Positions 25,970 to 34,547 are shown, numbered from the stretch's first letter. The stretch: 64,000 nucleotides of DNA from Thermus sp. CCB_US3_UF1 (GCF_000236585.1 NC_017278.1:372001-436000), one strand, 5' to 3'. Made by a program: numbers and translations. The notes: a model not told the origin generated them from the sequence alone.

Positions 25970-27498
25970 AGCAACACCCCCACGAAGGCCGCCGAAAGGA
26001 GGGCGATGAGGAGGGCGAAGGGGGCGGCCTCGGCGAACATGGCTTCCTGAGTGTAGCTGAAAACCCGGGTGCTCAGGGTGGCGTAGCCCATGGGGGCCAG
26101 GAGGAGGGTGAGGGGGAGCTCCTTCACCGCCCCGATGAAGGCCAGGGCCCCCCCGGCCACCGCCCCCCGCCACAGCAAGGGGAAGGTCACGCGGAAGAAG
26201 GCCCCCGTGGGGGTTTCCCCCAGGGTGCGGGCGGCCTCCTCGAGGCGCCGCGGCACCTGGTGCAGGGCTCCCCGGATGGGCCCCAGGCTTTCCGCCAGGA
26301 AGTGGAAGCCCAGGACCAGGACCAAAAGGGGTAGGGTGCCGTACAGGAAGGGCAGGCTCCGCAGGCTGAAGAAGATCCAGGCCAGGGCGAAGGCCAAAGG
26401 GGGGATGGCATAGCCCAGGTAGGCCAGCCTCTCCAGGGCCCGGGAGGCCGGGGAGGGGTGGCGCACGGCCAGGTAGGCCAGGGGCAGGGCCATCCCCACG
26501 GCCAGGAAGGCGGCGGGCCCCGCGGCCAAGGCGGAGTGGAGGAAGGCCTCCCCTAGGCCCAGGAAGCCCTCCCTGGGGAAGCGGCTCGCCAGGTGGAACA
26601 GGGCGGAAAAGGGCAGGACCAGGGCCAGAAGGAGCGGCAGGAGGACCAGGAGGTAGGCCAGGGGGGCCCAGGGGCCTAAGGGGATGGCCCGGGCCCGCCG
26701 CCCTGCCCCTTTCCCGGTGCGGGCCAGGCTGGGGCGGCGCAGCAGCCAGCCCTCTAGGAGGAGGAGCCCCCCGGTCAGCCCCAGGAGGAAAAGGGCCAGC
26801 CAGGCGGCGTACACCCGGTCAAAGGCTGCGTTGTACTGCAGGTAGATGGCATAGGAAAAGGTCTCGTAGCGCAGGAGGCTCACGGTGCCGAAGTCCCCCA
26901 GGACGTGGAGCCCCACCACCAGGTAGCCGGAAAGCAGGGCCGGGAGAAGCTGGGGGAAGGTGGCCTGGAAGAAGGCCCGCCATGGGCCCAGGCCCAGGGT
27001 GCGCGCCGCCTCCTCCAAGGAGGGATCCAGGCCCAGAAAGGCGGCCCGCAGGGAGAGGAAAAGGTAGGGGTAGGTGAGGAGGGAGAGGACCAGCAAGGCC
27101 CCCCAGTACCCTTCAGGCCGGGGGAGGGGCAAAAGCCCCCCAGGTCCCGTGGCCGCCAGAAGGACGTAGGCCCCCACGTAGCCGGGAAGGGCCAGGGGCA
27201 GGGTGAGGAGGACGGAAAGGAGGCGCTTGCCCCTCAGGTCGGTGCGGGTGGTGAGGAAGGCCAGGGGCAAGGCCAGGAGGGTAGTGAGGAGGAGGACACC
27301 CAGGAGAAGGCCCAGGGTGTTCCCCAGGAGCTCCAGGTTTTTGGGACGGAAGAGGATCTCCCCCAAGGCGGCTCCCTCCGCTTCCAAGGCCCGCAGGAGC
27401 AGGTAAAGGAGGGGCAGGGCCACCCCGCCCCCCGTGAGGAGGGCGGGTACCAGGAAGGGCAGAAGCCCGGGGAAGTGGGAAAGCCGCCTTTGGAGCAT
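25948..27498 (-). CDS. fbpB: Iron(III)-type ABC transporter permease (two fused permease halves)
   Basis: 516 residues with about twelve membrane spans, the fused-permease layout of FbpB/SfuB/AfuB. Two coupling loops can be seen: LEEAARTLGLGPWRAFFQATFPQLLPAL near residue 170 and LEEAARTLGETPTGAFFRVTFPLLWRG near 430. It transports iron across the inner membrane. The ATG lies 1 base after the fbpA stop, and its end overlaps fbpC. Confidence 0.93.
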   Translation of the reverse strand: MLQRRLSHFPGLLPFLVPALLTGGGVALPLLYLLLRALEAEGAALGEILFRPKNLELLGNTLGLLLGVLLLTTLLALPLAFLTTRTDLRGKRLLSVLLTLPLALPGYVGAYVLLAATGPGGLLPLPRPEGYWGALLVLSLLTYPYLFLSLRAAFLGLDPSLEEAARTLGLGPWRAFFQATFPQLLPALLSGYLVVGLHVLGDFGTVSLLRYETFSYAIYLQYNAAFDRVYAAWLALFLLGLTGGLLLLEGWLLRRPSLARTGKGAGRRARAIPLGPWAPLAYLLVLLPLLLALVLPFSALFHLASRFPREGFLGLGEAFLHSALAAGPAAFLAVGMALPLAYLAVRHPSPASRALERLAYLGYAIPPLAFALAWIFFSLRSLPFLYGTLPLLVLVLGFHFLAESLGPIRGALHQVPRRLEEAARTLGETPTGAFFRVTFPLLWRGAVAGGALAFIGAVKELPLTLLLAPMGYATLSTRVFSYTQEAMFAEAAPFALLIALLSAAFVGVLLWSERRF

Positions 27499-27499
27499 G

Positions 27500-28495
27500 C
27501 TAGAGGATGCCCAGCTCCCTCAAGAGCTTTAGGGCCTGCTCCAGGGGGAGTTTCTCAAAGTCCAGGCGGGGGCTCTTCTTGAGGGCTTCCTCCAGGGGAA
27601 GGAGGTTGGCATCGGCCACCACCCCCTTGACCAGGGGGTACTCCCCCACGTTGCCCACAAAGTACTGTTGCCCCTTGGCCGAAAGGAGGTGGGTGAGGAA
27701 GCGGTTGGCGGCCACCAGGTTCTTGGAGGTCTTGAGGATGCCCGCCCCGGTCACCAGGGCCAGGTTGCCCACATCCCCTTCCTTGAAGTGGTGGAGGCCC
27801 AGGCTGTACCCCGCCCGGCGGAAGCGCACCACGTAGTAGTGGTTGGTGGAGCCCAGATCGATCTCCCCGGCCCGGATGGCCTCCAGCATGGCGGGGTTGG
27901 AGGCGTAGGCCTTGGGGTTCAGGGCCTTCATGGCCAGAAGCCACTCCCGGGCCTTGGCCTCCCCGTGGAGGGCGATGATCCCCGCCACCATGTCCTGGAA
28001 GCTGGAATAGGTGGGGGTCCAGCCCACCCGGCCCAGTAGGCCCTTTTCCTGGGCGAAGCGGGGCAGGTCCAGGAGGCTTTGGGGAAGCTCTTCCGGCTTG
28101 AACCTCTGCGGGTTGTAGGCCAGCACCCGGAGGCGCACCGTGACCGGGACCCAGGCCTGGGAGGTGGGCACGAAGGCCAAGGGTTGCTTGAGGAGGGTGG
28201 CCCCCAGGGGGCGGAGGAGGCCTTTGGCCGCCGCCTGGCCCAAGGCCCCGGCGGTGTTGGCCCAGAAGAGGTCGGCGGGGGAGCGGCTGCCCTCCTCCTG
28301 CAGGGTGGCCAGGATCTGGGCATCGGTGCCGTAACGCACCTGGACGCGGATCCCGGTCTCCTCCTGGAACTGCCGCACCAGGGGTTCCACCAGGCTCTGC
28401 CCGCGCCCGGAATAGATCACCAAGGTGGGCTGCTGGGCTAGGCTCAGGCCGAGGGCCGCCGTGCCGATCAGGGTGAGAAGCTGCCTGCGTCGCAT
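27500..28495 (-). CDS. fbpA: Iron(III)-type ABC transporter substrate-binding protein
   Basis: 331 residues. The N-terminus MRRRQLLTLIGTAALGLSLAQ has a twin-arginine followed by a moderately hydrophobic stretch, so it may use Tat instead of Sec. The mature protein starts PTLVIYSGRGQSLVEPL and has FutA/FbpA-type features: RYGTDAQILATLQEEG, ADLFWANTAGAL, and the paired tyrosines GSTNHYYVVRF that normally bind Fe(III). Shine-Dalgarno AAGGAGG precedes the ATG. A promoter and an AT-rich, Fur-box-like element are found upstream. Confidence 0.91.
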   Translation of the reverse strand: MRRRQLLTLIGTAALGLSLAQQPTLVIYSGRGQSLVEPLVRQFQEETGIRVQVRYGTDAQILATLQEEGSRSPADLFWANTAGALGQAAAKGLLRPLGATLLKQPLAFVPTSQAWVPVTVRLRVLAYNPQRFKPEELPQSLLDLPRFAQEKGLLGRVGWTPTYSSFQDMVAGIIALHGEAKAREWLLAMKALNPKAYASNPAMLEAIRAGEIDLGSTNHYYVVRFRRAGYSLGLHHFKEGDVGNLALVTGAGILKTSKNLVAANRFLTHLLSAKGQQYFVGNVGEYPLVKGVVADANLLPLEEALKKSPRLDFEKLPLEQALKLLRELGIL

Positions 28496-28508
28496 CGTGC
28501 CTCCTTCC

Positions 28509-28528
28509 TGGCCCCCCTTGGGGGGCCA
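28509..28528 (-). other. Hairpin in the fbpA leader
   Basis: TGGCCCCCC-TT-GGGGGGCCA folds into an 8-9 pair stem between the promoter and the Shine-Dalgarno sequence, ending about 7 bases before AGGAAGGAGG. It may stabilise the mRNA or affect ribosome access. Confidence 0.55.
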
Positions 28529-28545
28529 AGGGTTTCCGCTTGGCT

Positions 28546-28574
28546 ACCCTAACCCAGCCCCGGGATAAAGTCAA
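28546..28574 (-). promoter_or_regulatory. fbpA promoter
   Basis: TTGACT (28569-28574) and TAGGGT (28546-28551) on the minus strand, with a 17-base spacer. It overlaps the 3' end of the upstream phosphatase-superfamily gene. Confidence 0.75.
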
Positions 28575-29347
28575 GTATTCCGGTCGGATTTTCTAAGTTT
28601 AGAAGTGATAATCGTTTGCAACCAGGGCAGGACCCCTGTGAGGTCCTGGGGTCCCTCGGGACCCTGGCCGGTGTAGACCAGGGGCACGGGGTTGCGGGTG
28701 TGCTGGGGGTGCCAGGGTTCCTCGGCGTTGCCGTGGTCCGAGGTGAGGAGGAGGGTTCCCCCTTCTGCCAGGAAGCCCTTGAGGAAGAGGGAAAGCTCCT
28801 GGAAGCGCTGGGGAAGGGTTTCGGGAAAGCGGTGGGCGGCCAGGTCCAAGGCCCAGTACTCCAGCACCACCAGGGGGAAGGCCCGGGCCAGGGCCGCGGC
28901 CCGGGCCCCCATTCCGTAGGGGTCCTCCCAAAAGGCCGGGGGCAGGGCCAGGGGATGGCCCAGGGGGAGGAGGGGAAGGCCGGCCAGGCGGGCGGCCTGG
29001 GCGAAGGCGGAGAGGAGGAGCCTCCGCCCCTCCGTGGCCCGCCTCAGGTACTCCGGTCGGTAGGCGTTGGCGTGGAGCACCTTCAGGCCCTGAGCCCGGG
29101 CCCAGGCGTATAGGCTTTGCCGCAGGAGGGGCCGTAGCCTGGGGCTGGGGAAGGGGCCTTGGTGGTACCCGAGGAGGCGGGGGGCGTTGGCCCCGGTGAG
29201 GAGGGCGGTCTGGCCCGTGCCCGACTGGGGCAGCCCCTCCACCCCCAGGGTGGCGTCCAGGGGTTTGGGGTCCAGTTCCAGGAGGAGGGGAAAGAGGCTT
29301 TCTAAGGTTTCCCCGAGGCCTAGGCCGTCCACGAAGAGGAAGAGCAC
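28571..29347 (-). CDS. Alkaline-phosphatase-superfamily metalloenzyme (phosphoglycerate mutase/phosphopentomutase type)
   Basis: 258 residues from a GTG at 29347 (VLFLFVDGLGLGE), preceded by CTGAGGGC; longer readings cross the divergent OsmC gene and lack a start. Superfamily metal-binding blocks are present: FVDGLG at the N-terminus, SGTGQTALLTGANA (nucleophile loop), a YWALDLAAHR segment and TSDHGNAE near the C-terminus. The length is about half that of the 2,3-bisphosphoglycerate-independent mutase, so it is a compact family member of unknown substrate. Divergent from the OsmC gene; its AT-rich 3' end overlaps the fbpA promoter. Confidence 0.75.
   Translation of the reverse strand: MLFLFVDGLGLGETLESLFPLLLELDPKPLDATLGVEGLPQSGTGQTALLTGANAPRLLGYHQGPFPSPRLRPLLRQSLYAWARAQGLKVLHANAYRPEYLRRATEGRRLLLSAFAQAARLAGLPLLPLGHPLALPPAFWEDPYGMGARAAALARAFPLVVLEYWALDLAAHRFPETLPQRFQELSLFLKGFLAEGGTLLLTSDHGNAEEPWHPQHTRNPVPLVYTGQGPEGPQDLTGVLPWLQTIITSKLRKSDRNT
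28606..28620. promoter_or_regulatory. Fur-box-like sequence
   Basis: TGATAATCGTTTGCA matches the 7-1-7 Fur consensus TGATAAT-N-ATTATCA in 7 of 7 bases of one arm and 4 of 7 of the other. It is in an AT-rich patch at the end of the upstream gene, about 31 bases upstream of the fbpA -35. The upstream position is not ideal for simple repression. Confidence 0.35.
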
Positions 29348-29425
29348 GCCCTCAGTCTGCTCCCAGGGAAGGGGGCCGTCCAGGGCAAAGGTGCCCTTTC
29401 CCCCAGATTTTCCCCAGGGCGCAAG

Positions 29426-29431
29426 TATCCT
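29426..29431 (+). promoter_or_regulatory. Possible -10 box TATCCT of the OsmC gene
   Basis: TATCCT lies 18 bases before the ATG, leaving a short leader that consists essentially of GGAGGT and a 6-base spacer. No convincing -35. Confidence 0.35.
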
Positions 29432-29449
29432 GAAAGTGGAGGTCAGAAT

Positions 29450-29878
29450 ATGCCGGTGAGGAAGGCGCAGGCGGTTTGGGAAGGCGGTTTGCGAAGCGGC
29501 AAGGGGGTTATGCGGCTTCAGAGCCAGGCCTTTGAAGGACCCTATTCCTTTCCCTCGCGCTTTGAGGAGGGGCCGGGCACCAACCCCGAGGAGCTGATCG
29601 CCGCGGCCCACGCGGGGTGCTTCTCCATGGCCCTTTCCGCGGCCTTGGAGCGGGAGGGCTTTCCGCCCAAGCGGGTGGCCACCGAGGCCCGGGTGCACCT
29701 GGAGATGGTGGAGGGAAGGCCCACCCTGGCCCGCATTGAGCTGGTGACCGAGGCGGAGGTTCCCGGGATTTCCCCGGAGAAGTTCCAGGAAATCGCCCAG
29801 GCGGCCAAGGAGGGGTGCCCCGTTTCCCGGGCCCTGGCGGGCGTGGGGGAGATCGCCCTCGAGGCCCGCCTCCTTTAG
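29450..29878 (+). CDS. OsmC family peroxiredoxin
   Basis: 142 residues, ATG with GGAGGT 6 bases upstream. OsmC/Ohr proteins reduce organic hydroperoxides with two active cysteines, seen here in AAAHAGCFSMALS near residue 57 and EGCPVSRAL near 124. The pattern NPEELIAAAHAGCF is the OsmC rather than the Ohr type. Convergent with the zinc-ribbon gene, 4 bases apart. It lies in the iron-uptake neighbourhood, which fits oxidative stress, although a shared regulator is not shown. Confidence 0.9.
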   Translation: MPVRKAQAVWEGGLRSGKGVMRLQSQAFEGPYSFPSRFEEGPGTNPEELIAAAHAGCFSMALSAALEREGFPPKRVATEARVHLEMVEGRPTLARIELVTEAEVPGISPEKFQEIAQAAKEGCPVSRALAGVGEIALEARLL

Positions 29879-29882
29879 GGCT

Positions 29883-30617
29883 TCACTCCCCCTTCCAGAG
29901 GAGGCGGCCACAGGAGGGGCAGCGCGTGAGCTGCCCCTGCACCACCTTCTGGGCCACGTGGGTGGGCAGGACCACGTTGCACCCCTCGCAGCGGAAGGCC
30001 TGGCCCTGGCGGGTCATGCGCACGATCCCCATCCCCTTGCGGGCCCGGCGGATGGCCTCGTACTCCTTGAGGACCGCCGCGGGGACGCCCTGGGCCAGGG
30101 CCGCCCGCTCCGCCAGGCGCCGCTCCACCTCGGCCTTCAGGGCTTCCACCCGGTCCCGGTTGGCGGCCAGGAGCTCTTCCAGCCGGGGGCGCAGGGCGGA
30201 AAGCTCCTCCTCCACCCGGGCGATCTCCGCCTCCAGGTTCTCCATGGCCTCCATGAGGGGGGTGGAGAGTTCCAAAAGCTCCCGGATGCGGTCCTTGATC
30301 TGCTGGATGCGGTTTTCGTACTGGGTCTGCTCCCTGGCGCTTTGCGCCTGGCGTTGCTCCGCCTCCGCCTGCTTCTCCTTGGCGGTGAGGTCCTCAATGT
30401 CCAGGCTGTGGCGGTTGTACTCCTTGCGCAGCTCCGCTTGGCGCTCCAGAAGGTCCTCAAGCTCCTCCTCCAGGGCTTCCACCTGGGCCTTGACCGCGAG
30501 GAGCTCCTCGGGGAGGCTCTCCACTTCTTTTTGCAATCGGTCTATTTCCAGGTCCTTCTCCTGGAGCCCGTAGAGGGCCTTGAGCGCTTCGTGTCCCGCC
30601 CCGTTCACGCCTCCCAT
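29883..30617 (-). CDS. Coiled-coil protein with C-terminal C4 zinc ribbon
   Basis: 244 residues. Residues 10-175 are a long charged coiled coil, and the C-terminus carries FRCEGCNVVLP and TRCPSCGRLLW, a four-cysteine zinc ribbon (PF02591 type). Similar proteins occur widely; a role in nucleic-acid transactions is proposed but not established. Start: ATG at 30617 with AAGGG 7 bases upstream; an alternative GTG at 30608 overlaps the metallo-hydrolase stop as GTGA. It is the last gene of a rhodanese-MBL-zinc ribbon run. Confidence 0.85.
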   Translation of the reverse strand: MGGVNGAGHEALKALYGLQEKDLEIDRLQKEVESLPEELLAVKAQVEALEEELEDLLERQAELRKEYNRHSLDIEDLTAKEKQAEAEQRQAQSAREQTQYENRIQQIKDRIRELLELSTPLMEAMENLEAEIARVEEELSALRPRLEELLAANRDRVEALKAEVERRLAERAALAQGVPAAVLKEYEAIRRARKGMGIVRMTRQGQAFRCEGCNVVLPTHVAQKVVQGQLTRCPSCGRLLWKGE

Positions 30618-31237
30618 TCTAAACCCTTGAGGAAGGGGTTCGCCCGGGCCTCGAGGCCCAGGGTGGTGGGGGGCCCGTGCCCCGGGTAGACCTGGGTTTC
30701 CGGGGGCAGGGTGAGAAGGCGTTTCAGGGAGCGGAAAAGGGCCTCCCGGCTGGCCCCGGGAAGGTCATACCGGCCGATGCTTCCCCGGAAGAGGAGGTCC
30801 CCCGAGAATACCTGGGGCGGGCCCTCCTCTTTGCGGTACAGGAAGGCCACGTGGCCAGGGCTGTGGCCGGGGAGGTGCCAAACCTCTAGGCCAAAGGCCT
30901 GCCCTCCCTCCGCCAGGGGCTCCACGGGAAGGGGGGGCTGGGGGATGGCGAGGCCCCAGCTCCGCGCCGCTTCCGCCGCGTGGCGGTAAAGGGGAAGGTC
31001 CAGGGGATGGAGGAAGACGGGGAGGGCGAGCCTCTCCACCAAGGGGGCCACCGCCCCCACGTGGTCAAAATGGGCGTGGGTGAGGAGTATGGCCTTGGGG
31101 GTGAGGCCCGTGGCCTCCAGGAGGCCTAAAATCCGCTCGGGCTCGTCCCCCGGGTCAATAAGGAGGGCCCCTTCCGGCCCCTCCACCAGGTAGGCGTTCT
31201 CCTCCAGGGGGCCAAGGGTGAGGCGGAAGACCCTCAT
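30605..31237 (-). CDS. MBL-fold hydrolase, glyoxalase II-like
   Basis: 210 residues from the ATG at 31237, which overlaps the rhodanese stop as ATGA. The metal site motif THAHFDHVGAV near residue 54, LPGHSPGHVAFLY near 126, GDLLFRGSIGRYDLPG near 150 and the final PGHGPPT near 190 match the small glyoxalase II-like group. It hydrolyses thioesters or persulfides in the cytoplasm. Linkage to a rhodanese suggests a persulfide dioxygenase or sulfur-related role, but the Fe-dioxygenase signature cannot be confirmed by eye. Confidence 0.88.
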   Translation of the reverse strand: MRVFRLTLGPLEENAYLVEGPEGALLIDPGDEPERILGLLEATGLTPKAILLTHAHFDHVGAVAPLVERLALPVFLHPLDLPLYRHAAEAARSWGLAIPQPPLPVEPLAEGGQAFGLEVWHLPGHSPGHVAFLYRKEEGPPQVFSGDLLFRGSIGRYDLPGASREALFRSLKRLLTLPPETQVYPGHGPPTTLGLEARANPFLKGLEWEA

Positions 31238-31926
31238 GGCTCGGTGGGCAGGCCCTCCCCCAGCCACTCGTGCATGGAGCCCAGGTAGTTCCGGGCCCGC
31301 ACCCCCAGGCTCCGTAGGACGAAGAAGGCCACGGCGCTCCGGGCCCCCGAGTGGCAGTAGACCCCCACCTCCTGGCCCGGGGCGAGCCCCAGCCGTTCCA
31401 GCACCCTTCCCGGCTCCAAGAAGACCTCCAAGGGGGCGTTGCGGCTTCCGGGGATCCGCCCGCCCCGGGGGCAGCAGGGGGGGTGGACCTTGCCCTGGAA
31501 CTCCTCGGGGCTGCGCACGTCCAGGAGGAGGGGGTGGCGGGCGGCCTCGTCGGCGGTGAGAAGCCAGTCCCGGCGGAGGCGGGCCTCCACCTGGGTCCGC
31601 TCGGGCTTGGGCTCCTCCTTTTCCGTGGCGTAGGCTTCCCAGCCCTCGGTCCAAAGCTCCACCTCCAGCCCCCCCAGGCCCAGGAAGAAGGCGGTGCGGC
31701 AGAGGCGGCTGGTGAGGCCCTCGTCGTAGAGGACCACGGGGCTTTCCAGGCCCAGGGTTTGGAAAAGCTCGGTGAGCCCGGCCTCCAGGGCCTTGAGTTC
31801 GCCCTCCTCCCGCAGGCGGAGCCGGGGGGCGGAAAGGTCCAGGTGGCGGGCCCCGGGCAGGTGGCCCGCCTCGTAGGCGGCCCTGGGGCGGGTATCCACC
31901 AGAACCGCACCTTGCGGCAGCTCCAT
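31234..31926 (-). CDS. Two-domain sulfurtransferase (rhodanese)
   Basis: 230 residues. The N-terminal inactive domain begins LVDTRPRAAYEAGHLPGARHLDL; the C-terminal domain has LLDVRSPEEFQGKV and the active-site loop VYCHSGARSA with the catalytic Cys near residue 187. The CHSGAR loop (six residues) fits thiosulfate or 3-mercaptopyruvate sulfurtransferases. The CPRGGRIPGS segment is typical of the TST family. Start ATG has no ribosome binding site; a perfect TATAAT sits 7 bases upstream, so it is probably leaderless. Divergent from hsp20. Confidence 0.9.
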   Translation of the reverse strand: MELPQGAVLVDTRPRAAYEAGHLPGARHLDLSAPRLRLREEGELKALEAGLTELFQTLGLESPVVLYDEGLTSRLCRTAFFLGLGGLEVELWTEGWEAYATEKEEPKPERTQVEARLRRDWLLTADEAARHPLLLDVRSPEEFQGKVHPPCCPRGGRIPGSRNAPLEVFLEPGRVLERLGLAPGQEVGVYCHSGARSAVAFFVLRSLGVRARNYLGSMHEWLGEGLPTEP

Positions 31927-31933
31927 GCCCCTG

Positions 31934-31939
31934 ATTATA
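31934..31939 (-). promoter_or_regulatory. -10 box TATAAT of the rhodanese gene, leaderless
   Basis: A perfect TATAAT ends 7 bases before the ATG at 31926. The upstream region shares AT-rich sequence with the divergent hsp20 promoter, including an imperfect dyad AGCTTA-N6-TAAGGCT at 31955-31973. Confidence 0.65.
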
Positions 31940-31975
31940 GGCGGCGCCAGGGTAAGCTTAACCTGATAAGGCTAC

Positions 31976-32004
31976 TTGACAAAACTAGGCGCATATGTTA
32001 TAAG
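31976..32004 (+). promoter_or_regulatory. hsp20 promoter
   Basis: Perfect TTGACA (31976-31981), 17-base spacer, TATAAG (31999-32004). No CIRCE element (TTAGCACTC-N9-GAGTGCTAA) is present, so HrcA control is not supported. Confidence 0.88.
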
Positions 32005-32024
32005 CGAAACTGGAGGTGATAGCC

Positions 32025-32489
32025 ATGGCCCTGGTGCGTAGGGAAACCCGCCCTGCTGAGATCACGCCCTTCCGGACCTGGGGTCCTTTCTCCCTGCTGG
32101 AGGAGGCCAACCGGCTCTTTGAGGAAGTGTTGGGGGAGTTTGCCCGGCCGGGGGTGGCCTATGTGGCCCCTGCTGACCTCTACGAGACCGACGAGGCCTT
32201 GGTTCTTGAGATGGCGGTTCCCGGCCTGGCCCCTGAGGACCTGGAGGTGAGCCTCGAGGGGCAAAAGCTCACGGTTCGCGGCCAGGTGAAGCCCGCAGAG
32301 GAGGCCAAGGCCCGCCGTTACTACCTGCAGGAGATCCCCCACGGCTCCTTCGTGCGCTCCTTCAGCCTGCCGGTGGAGGTCAAGGCCGAGGAGGCCAAGG
32401 CGGAGTTCCGCCACGGCGTCCTGCGCCTTACCCTGCCCAAGGTGGCCGAGGCCCGGGCCAAGCGCATCCCCATTGAGGTGGTGCGCTAG
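32025..32489 (+). CDS. Hsp20/alpha-crystallin small heat shock protein
   Basis: 154 residues from the ATG at 32025, with GGAGGTG 7 bases upstream; a GTG at 32016 overlaps that site. ATP-independent chaperone that binds unfolding proteins as an oligomer. The alpha-crystallin domain spans about 48-142: YVAPADLYETDEALVLEMAVPG, DLEVSLEGQKLTVRG and the RHGVLRLTLPK strand. The C-terminal IxI/V motif is present as IPIEV. A hairpin follows. Strong promoter, monocistronic. Confidence 0.95.
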   Translation: MALVRRETRPAEITPFRTWGPFSLLEEANRLFEEVLGEFARPGVAYVAPADLYETDEALVLEMAVPGLAPEDLEVSLEGQKLTVRGQVKPAEEAKARRYYLQEIPHGSFVRSFSLPVEVKAEEAKAEFRHGVLRLTLPKVAEARAKRIPIEVVR

Positions 32490-32492
32490 CCC

Positions 32493-32520
32493 CCTGGCCC
32501 CCGGGAAACCGGGGGTCAGG
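32493..32520 (+). terminator. hsp20 terminator
   Basis: CCTGGCCCCCGG, loop GAAA, CCGGGGGTCAGG, a 12-pair stem with one G-U pair, followed by CCTTGTT. It overlaps the end of the convergent aminotransferase gene. Confidence 0.6.
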
Positions 32521-33586
32521 CCTTGTTCAGGGCCCTGGCCATCCGGGCCAGGGCCTCTTCCAGCACCTCGGGGTAGGTGGCGAAGTTGAGGCGCACGAAG
32601 CGCTCGTACCCCTCGCCAAAGCTCTCCCCCGGGTTCAGGGCCACCCGGGCCTCCCGGAGGAAGAAGGCCCCGGCCCTGGGGATGGGGGTCTTGAGCCAGG
32701 CCAGGTAGGTGCCCTCCGGGGGAAAGTGGCCGAGCCCCACCTCCTGGGCCCAGGCCGCCACCCGGTCCCGGTTGGCCTTAAGCCGCTTCAGGGTTTCCCC
32801 AAGCCAAGCCCCGCCCTCCTTCAGGGCGGCCTTCCAGGCGGCCATGGCCAGGACGTTGGGGAAGGTGTGGGGCAGGTGGCGCCTCAAGGCCTCCACCAGG
32901 GGTTTAGGACCCACCGCGGCCCCGATGGGCAAGCCCGCCAGGTTGTAGGCCTTCCCCGGGCCCAGGAGGGTCAGGGTGCGCTCGGGGAGGAGGCGGGCCA
33001 GGGGAAGGTGGCCCCCCTCGTAGGTCAGGGGGGCGTGGAGCTCGTCGGAGACCACGATGAGGTCGTGCTTGCGGGCGATGGCGGCCAGGGCGGCCAGCTC
33101 CTCCTCGGTGAAGACCCGGCCCGTGGGGTTATGGGGGTGGCAGAAGAGGAGGAGGCGGCTGGCGTAGGCCAGGCGCTCCAGGCCCTGGAGGTCCAGGCGG
33201 TAGCCGGCCTCCGTTTCCTGCAAGGGGTTGGCCAGGACCGTGCGCTTTTGCTCCCGGATGGCGGCCAGAAAGGGGGGGTAGATGGGCACCTGGGTCAGGA
33301 CCCCTTGCCCGGGGGCGGTGAAGGCGGCCACCGCGGCGTAGAGCCCCACCACCACCCCGGGCATGAAGGCCACCTCCCCCTCGAGGCCGCTTCCTTCCAG
33401 GAGGAGGTCCCTAAGCCCTTCATCCCCTTCCCGGGGCGGGTAGCCCAAAAAGCCTTCCGCCCGCTCCGCGATGGCCTTCCGGATGGGCTCGGCCACGGGG
33501 AAGTCCATGTCGGCCACCCAGAGGGGGAGCACATCCTCGGGGTAGGCGCTCCACTTTAGGGAGTCTTTGCGGGGAGGAAGCCCCAT
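32516..33586 (-). CDS. MalY/PatB-type PLP aminotransferase or cystathionine beta-lyase
   Basis: 356 residues, fold-type I. The N-terminus [26 protein letters not shown] is the MalY/PatB hallmark; [21 protein letters not shown] and the PLP lysine in [13 protein letters not shown] near residue 222 are present, as is the C-terminal Arg in FVRLNFA. Family members cleave cystathionine or transaminate; MalY of E. coli also represses the maltose regulon, but nothing here connects it with the mal genes. The gene is about 30 residues shorter than average. ATG preceded by TAAGAT and no ribosome binding site. Confidence 0.85.
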   Translation of the reverse strand: MGLPPRKDSLKWSAYPEDVLPLWVADMDFPVAEPIRKAIAERAEGFLGYPPREGDEGLRDLLLEGSGLEGEVAFMPGVVVGLYAAVAAFTAPGQGVLTQVPIYPPFLAAIREQKRTVLANPLQETEAGYRLDLQGLERLAYASRLLLFCHPHNPTGRVFTEEELAALAAIARKHDLIVVSDELHAPLTYEGGHLPLARLLPERTLTLLGPGKAYNLAGLPIGAAVGPKPLVEALRRHLPHTFPNVLAMAAWKAALKEGGAWLGETLKRLKANRDRVAAWAQEVGLGHFPPEGTYLAWLKTPIPRAGAFFLREARVALNPGESFGEGYERFVRLNFATYPEVLEEALARMARALNKA

Positions 33587-33592
33587 GGGGCC

Positions 33593-33598
33593 ATCTTA
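33593..33598 (-). promoter_or_regulatory. -10 box TAAGAT of the MalY-type gene, leaderless
   Basis: TAAGAT ends 6 bases before the ATG at 33586 (gap GGCCCC). Confidence 0.45.
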
Positions 33599-33611
33599 CC
33601 CCGCCTGGGCC

Positions 33612-34547
33612 TCAGGTGTGGTCCTGGACCACCTCGAGCCCCAAGGCGGTCAGGCGGGCCACCAGGGCCCGCACGGCCGCCTTCACTCCCTCGGTGAGGA
33701 GGGGGCTGGCGAACCGGCTGGCCCCGGCGTAGATCCCGTGGGCGCTTGGGCGCACCTCCAGGAGAAGGTCCTGGGTGAGCTCCTCCTCCTCCACATGGGT
33801 CAGGATGTAAAAGCCCGTCTCCCCCCGGGCCACCTCCAGGAAAACCGCCACCCCTCCGGGGAAGGGGATGGGTTCCTTGCCTAGGGGTAGGGACTCGGGC
33901 AGATCGCCGGCCAGAAGGGCATGGGCCATGGGGTACCTCCGCGTGGGGGGCCAGGGGGTGGGGTCCTCGGCCACCTTGGTGAAGACCGCGTGGAAGAAGG
34001 GCCGGCCCGCCTCCTTCCACTTTAGGGCGTATTTGGTGCGCAGGTGGGCCTCCGGGGGGGGCTCCACATGGATGCGGTAGAGCCCCGTGCGCTCCGCCTC
34101 CTCCAGGGCGAAGCGGAAGTAGGCCTCGTGGTCGGTGGTAAGGCGGAGGGAGCCTCCTTCCTCCAGCCGGGTGGAAAGCCGGCGGAAAAACCCCTCCTGC
34201 AGGAGGCGTTTCCGCTGGTGGCGCTTTTTGGGCCAGGGATCGGGGAAGTTGACGATGACCTGATGAAGGCCCCTGGGGGGCACCAGGTTCCTCAGGGCAA
34301 AGGGCCCTTCCCCATGGTACAGGCGCACGTTGGCCAGGCCGGCCCGGCGCAGGCGCTTTAGGGCCCTAAGGACACTGGCCGCCGAAACCTCGGCCCCCAG
34401 GATGAGCCAGCCGGGGTGGGTTTGGGCCAGCTCGGCGGTGAAGCGGCCGTCGCCAAAGCCCACCTCCAGCACCAAGGGGCCTTCCCGGCCAAAGAGGTCC
34501 GAGGGGCTTGGGGGCCAGGAGGGAAGGAGGGCGGGGCGGACCAGCAC
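33612..34547 (-). CDS. trmB: tRNA (guanine-N7-)-methyltransferase, long form
   Basis: 311 residues from a GTG at 34547 ([13 protein letters not shown]), chosen because TAGAAT with a 17-base-spaced TTGTGA lies just upstream; a TTG at 34571 would be inside that promoter. Methylates G46 in the variable loop of tRNA using S-adenosylmethionine. Motifs: [17 protein letters not shown] near residue 30 (AdoMet loop), [20 protein letters not shown]-like [11 protein letters not shown] near 105, and TTDHEAYF. About 100 C-terminal residues beyond the usual catalytic core match the extended TrmB of thermophiles (Aquifex, Thermus). Confidence 0.93.
   Translation of the reverse strand: MLVRPALLPSWPPSPSDLFGREGPLVLEVGFGDGRFTAELAQTHPGWLILGAEVSAASVLRALKRLRRAGLANVRLYHGEGPFALRNLVPPRGLHQVIVNFPDPWPKKRHQRKRLLQEGFFRRLSTRLEEGGSLRLTTDHEAYFRFALEEAERTGLYRIHVEPPPEAHLRTKYALKWKEAGRPFFHAVFTKVAEDPTPWPPTRRYPMAHALLAGDLPESLPLGKEPIPFPGGVAVFLEVARGETGFYILTHVEEEELTQDLLLEVRPSAHGIYAGASRFASPLLTEGVKAAVRALVARLTALGLEVVQDHT

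Noticed and set aside
31955-31973. AGCTTA-N6-TAAGGCT as an hsp20 heat-shock operator
   Set aside because: The arms match only with a one-base insertion; it is not a CIRCE element. Kept as a remark only.
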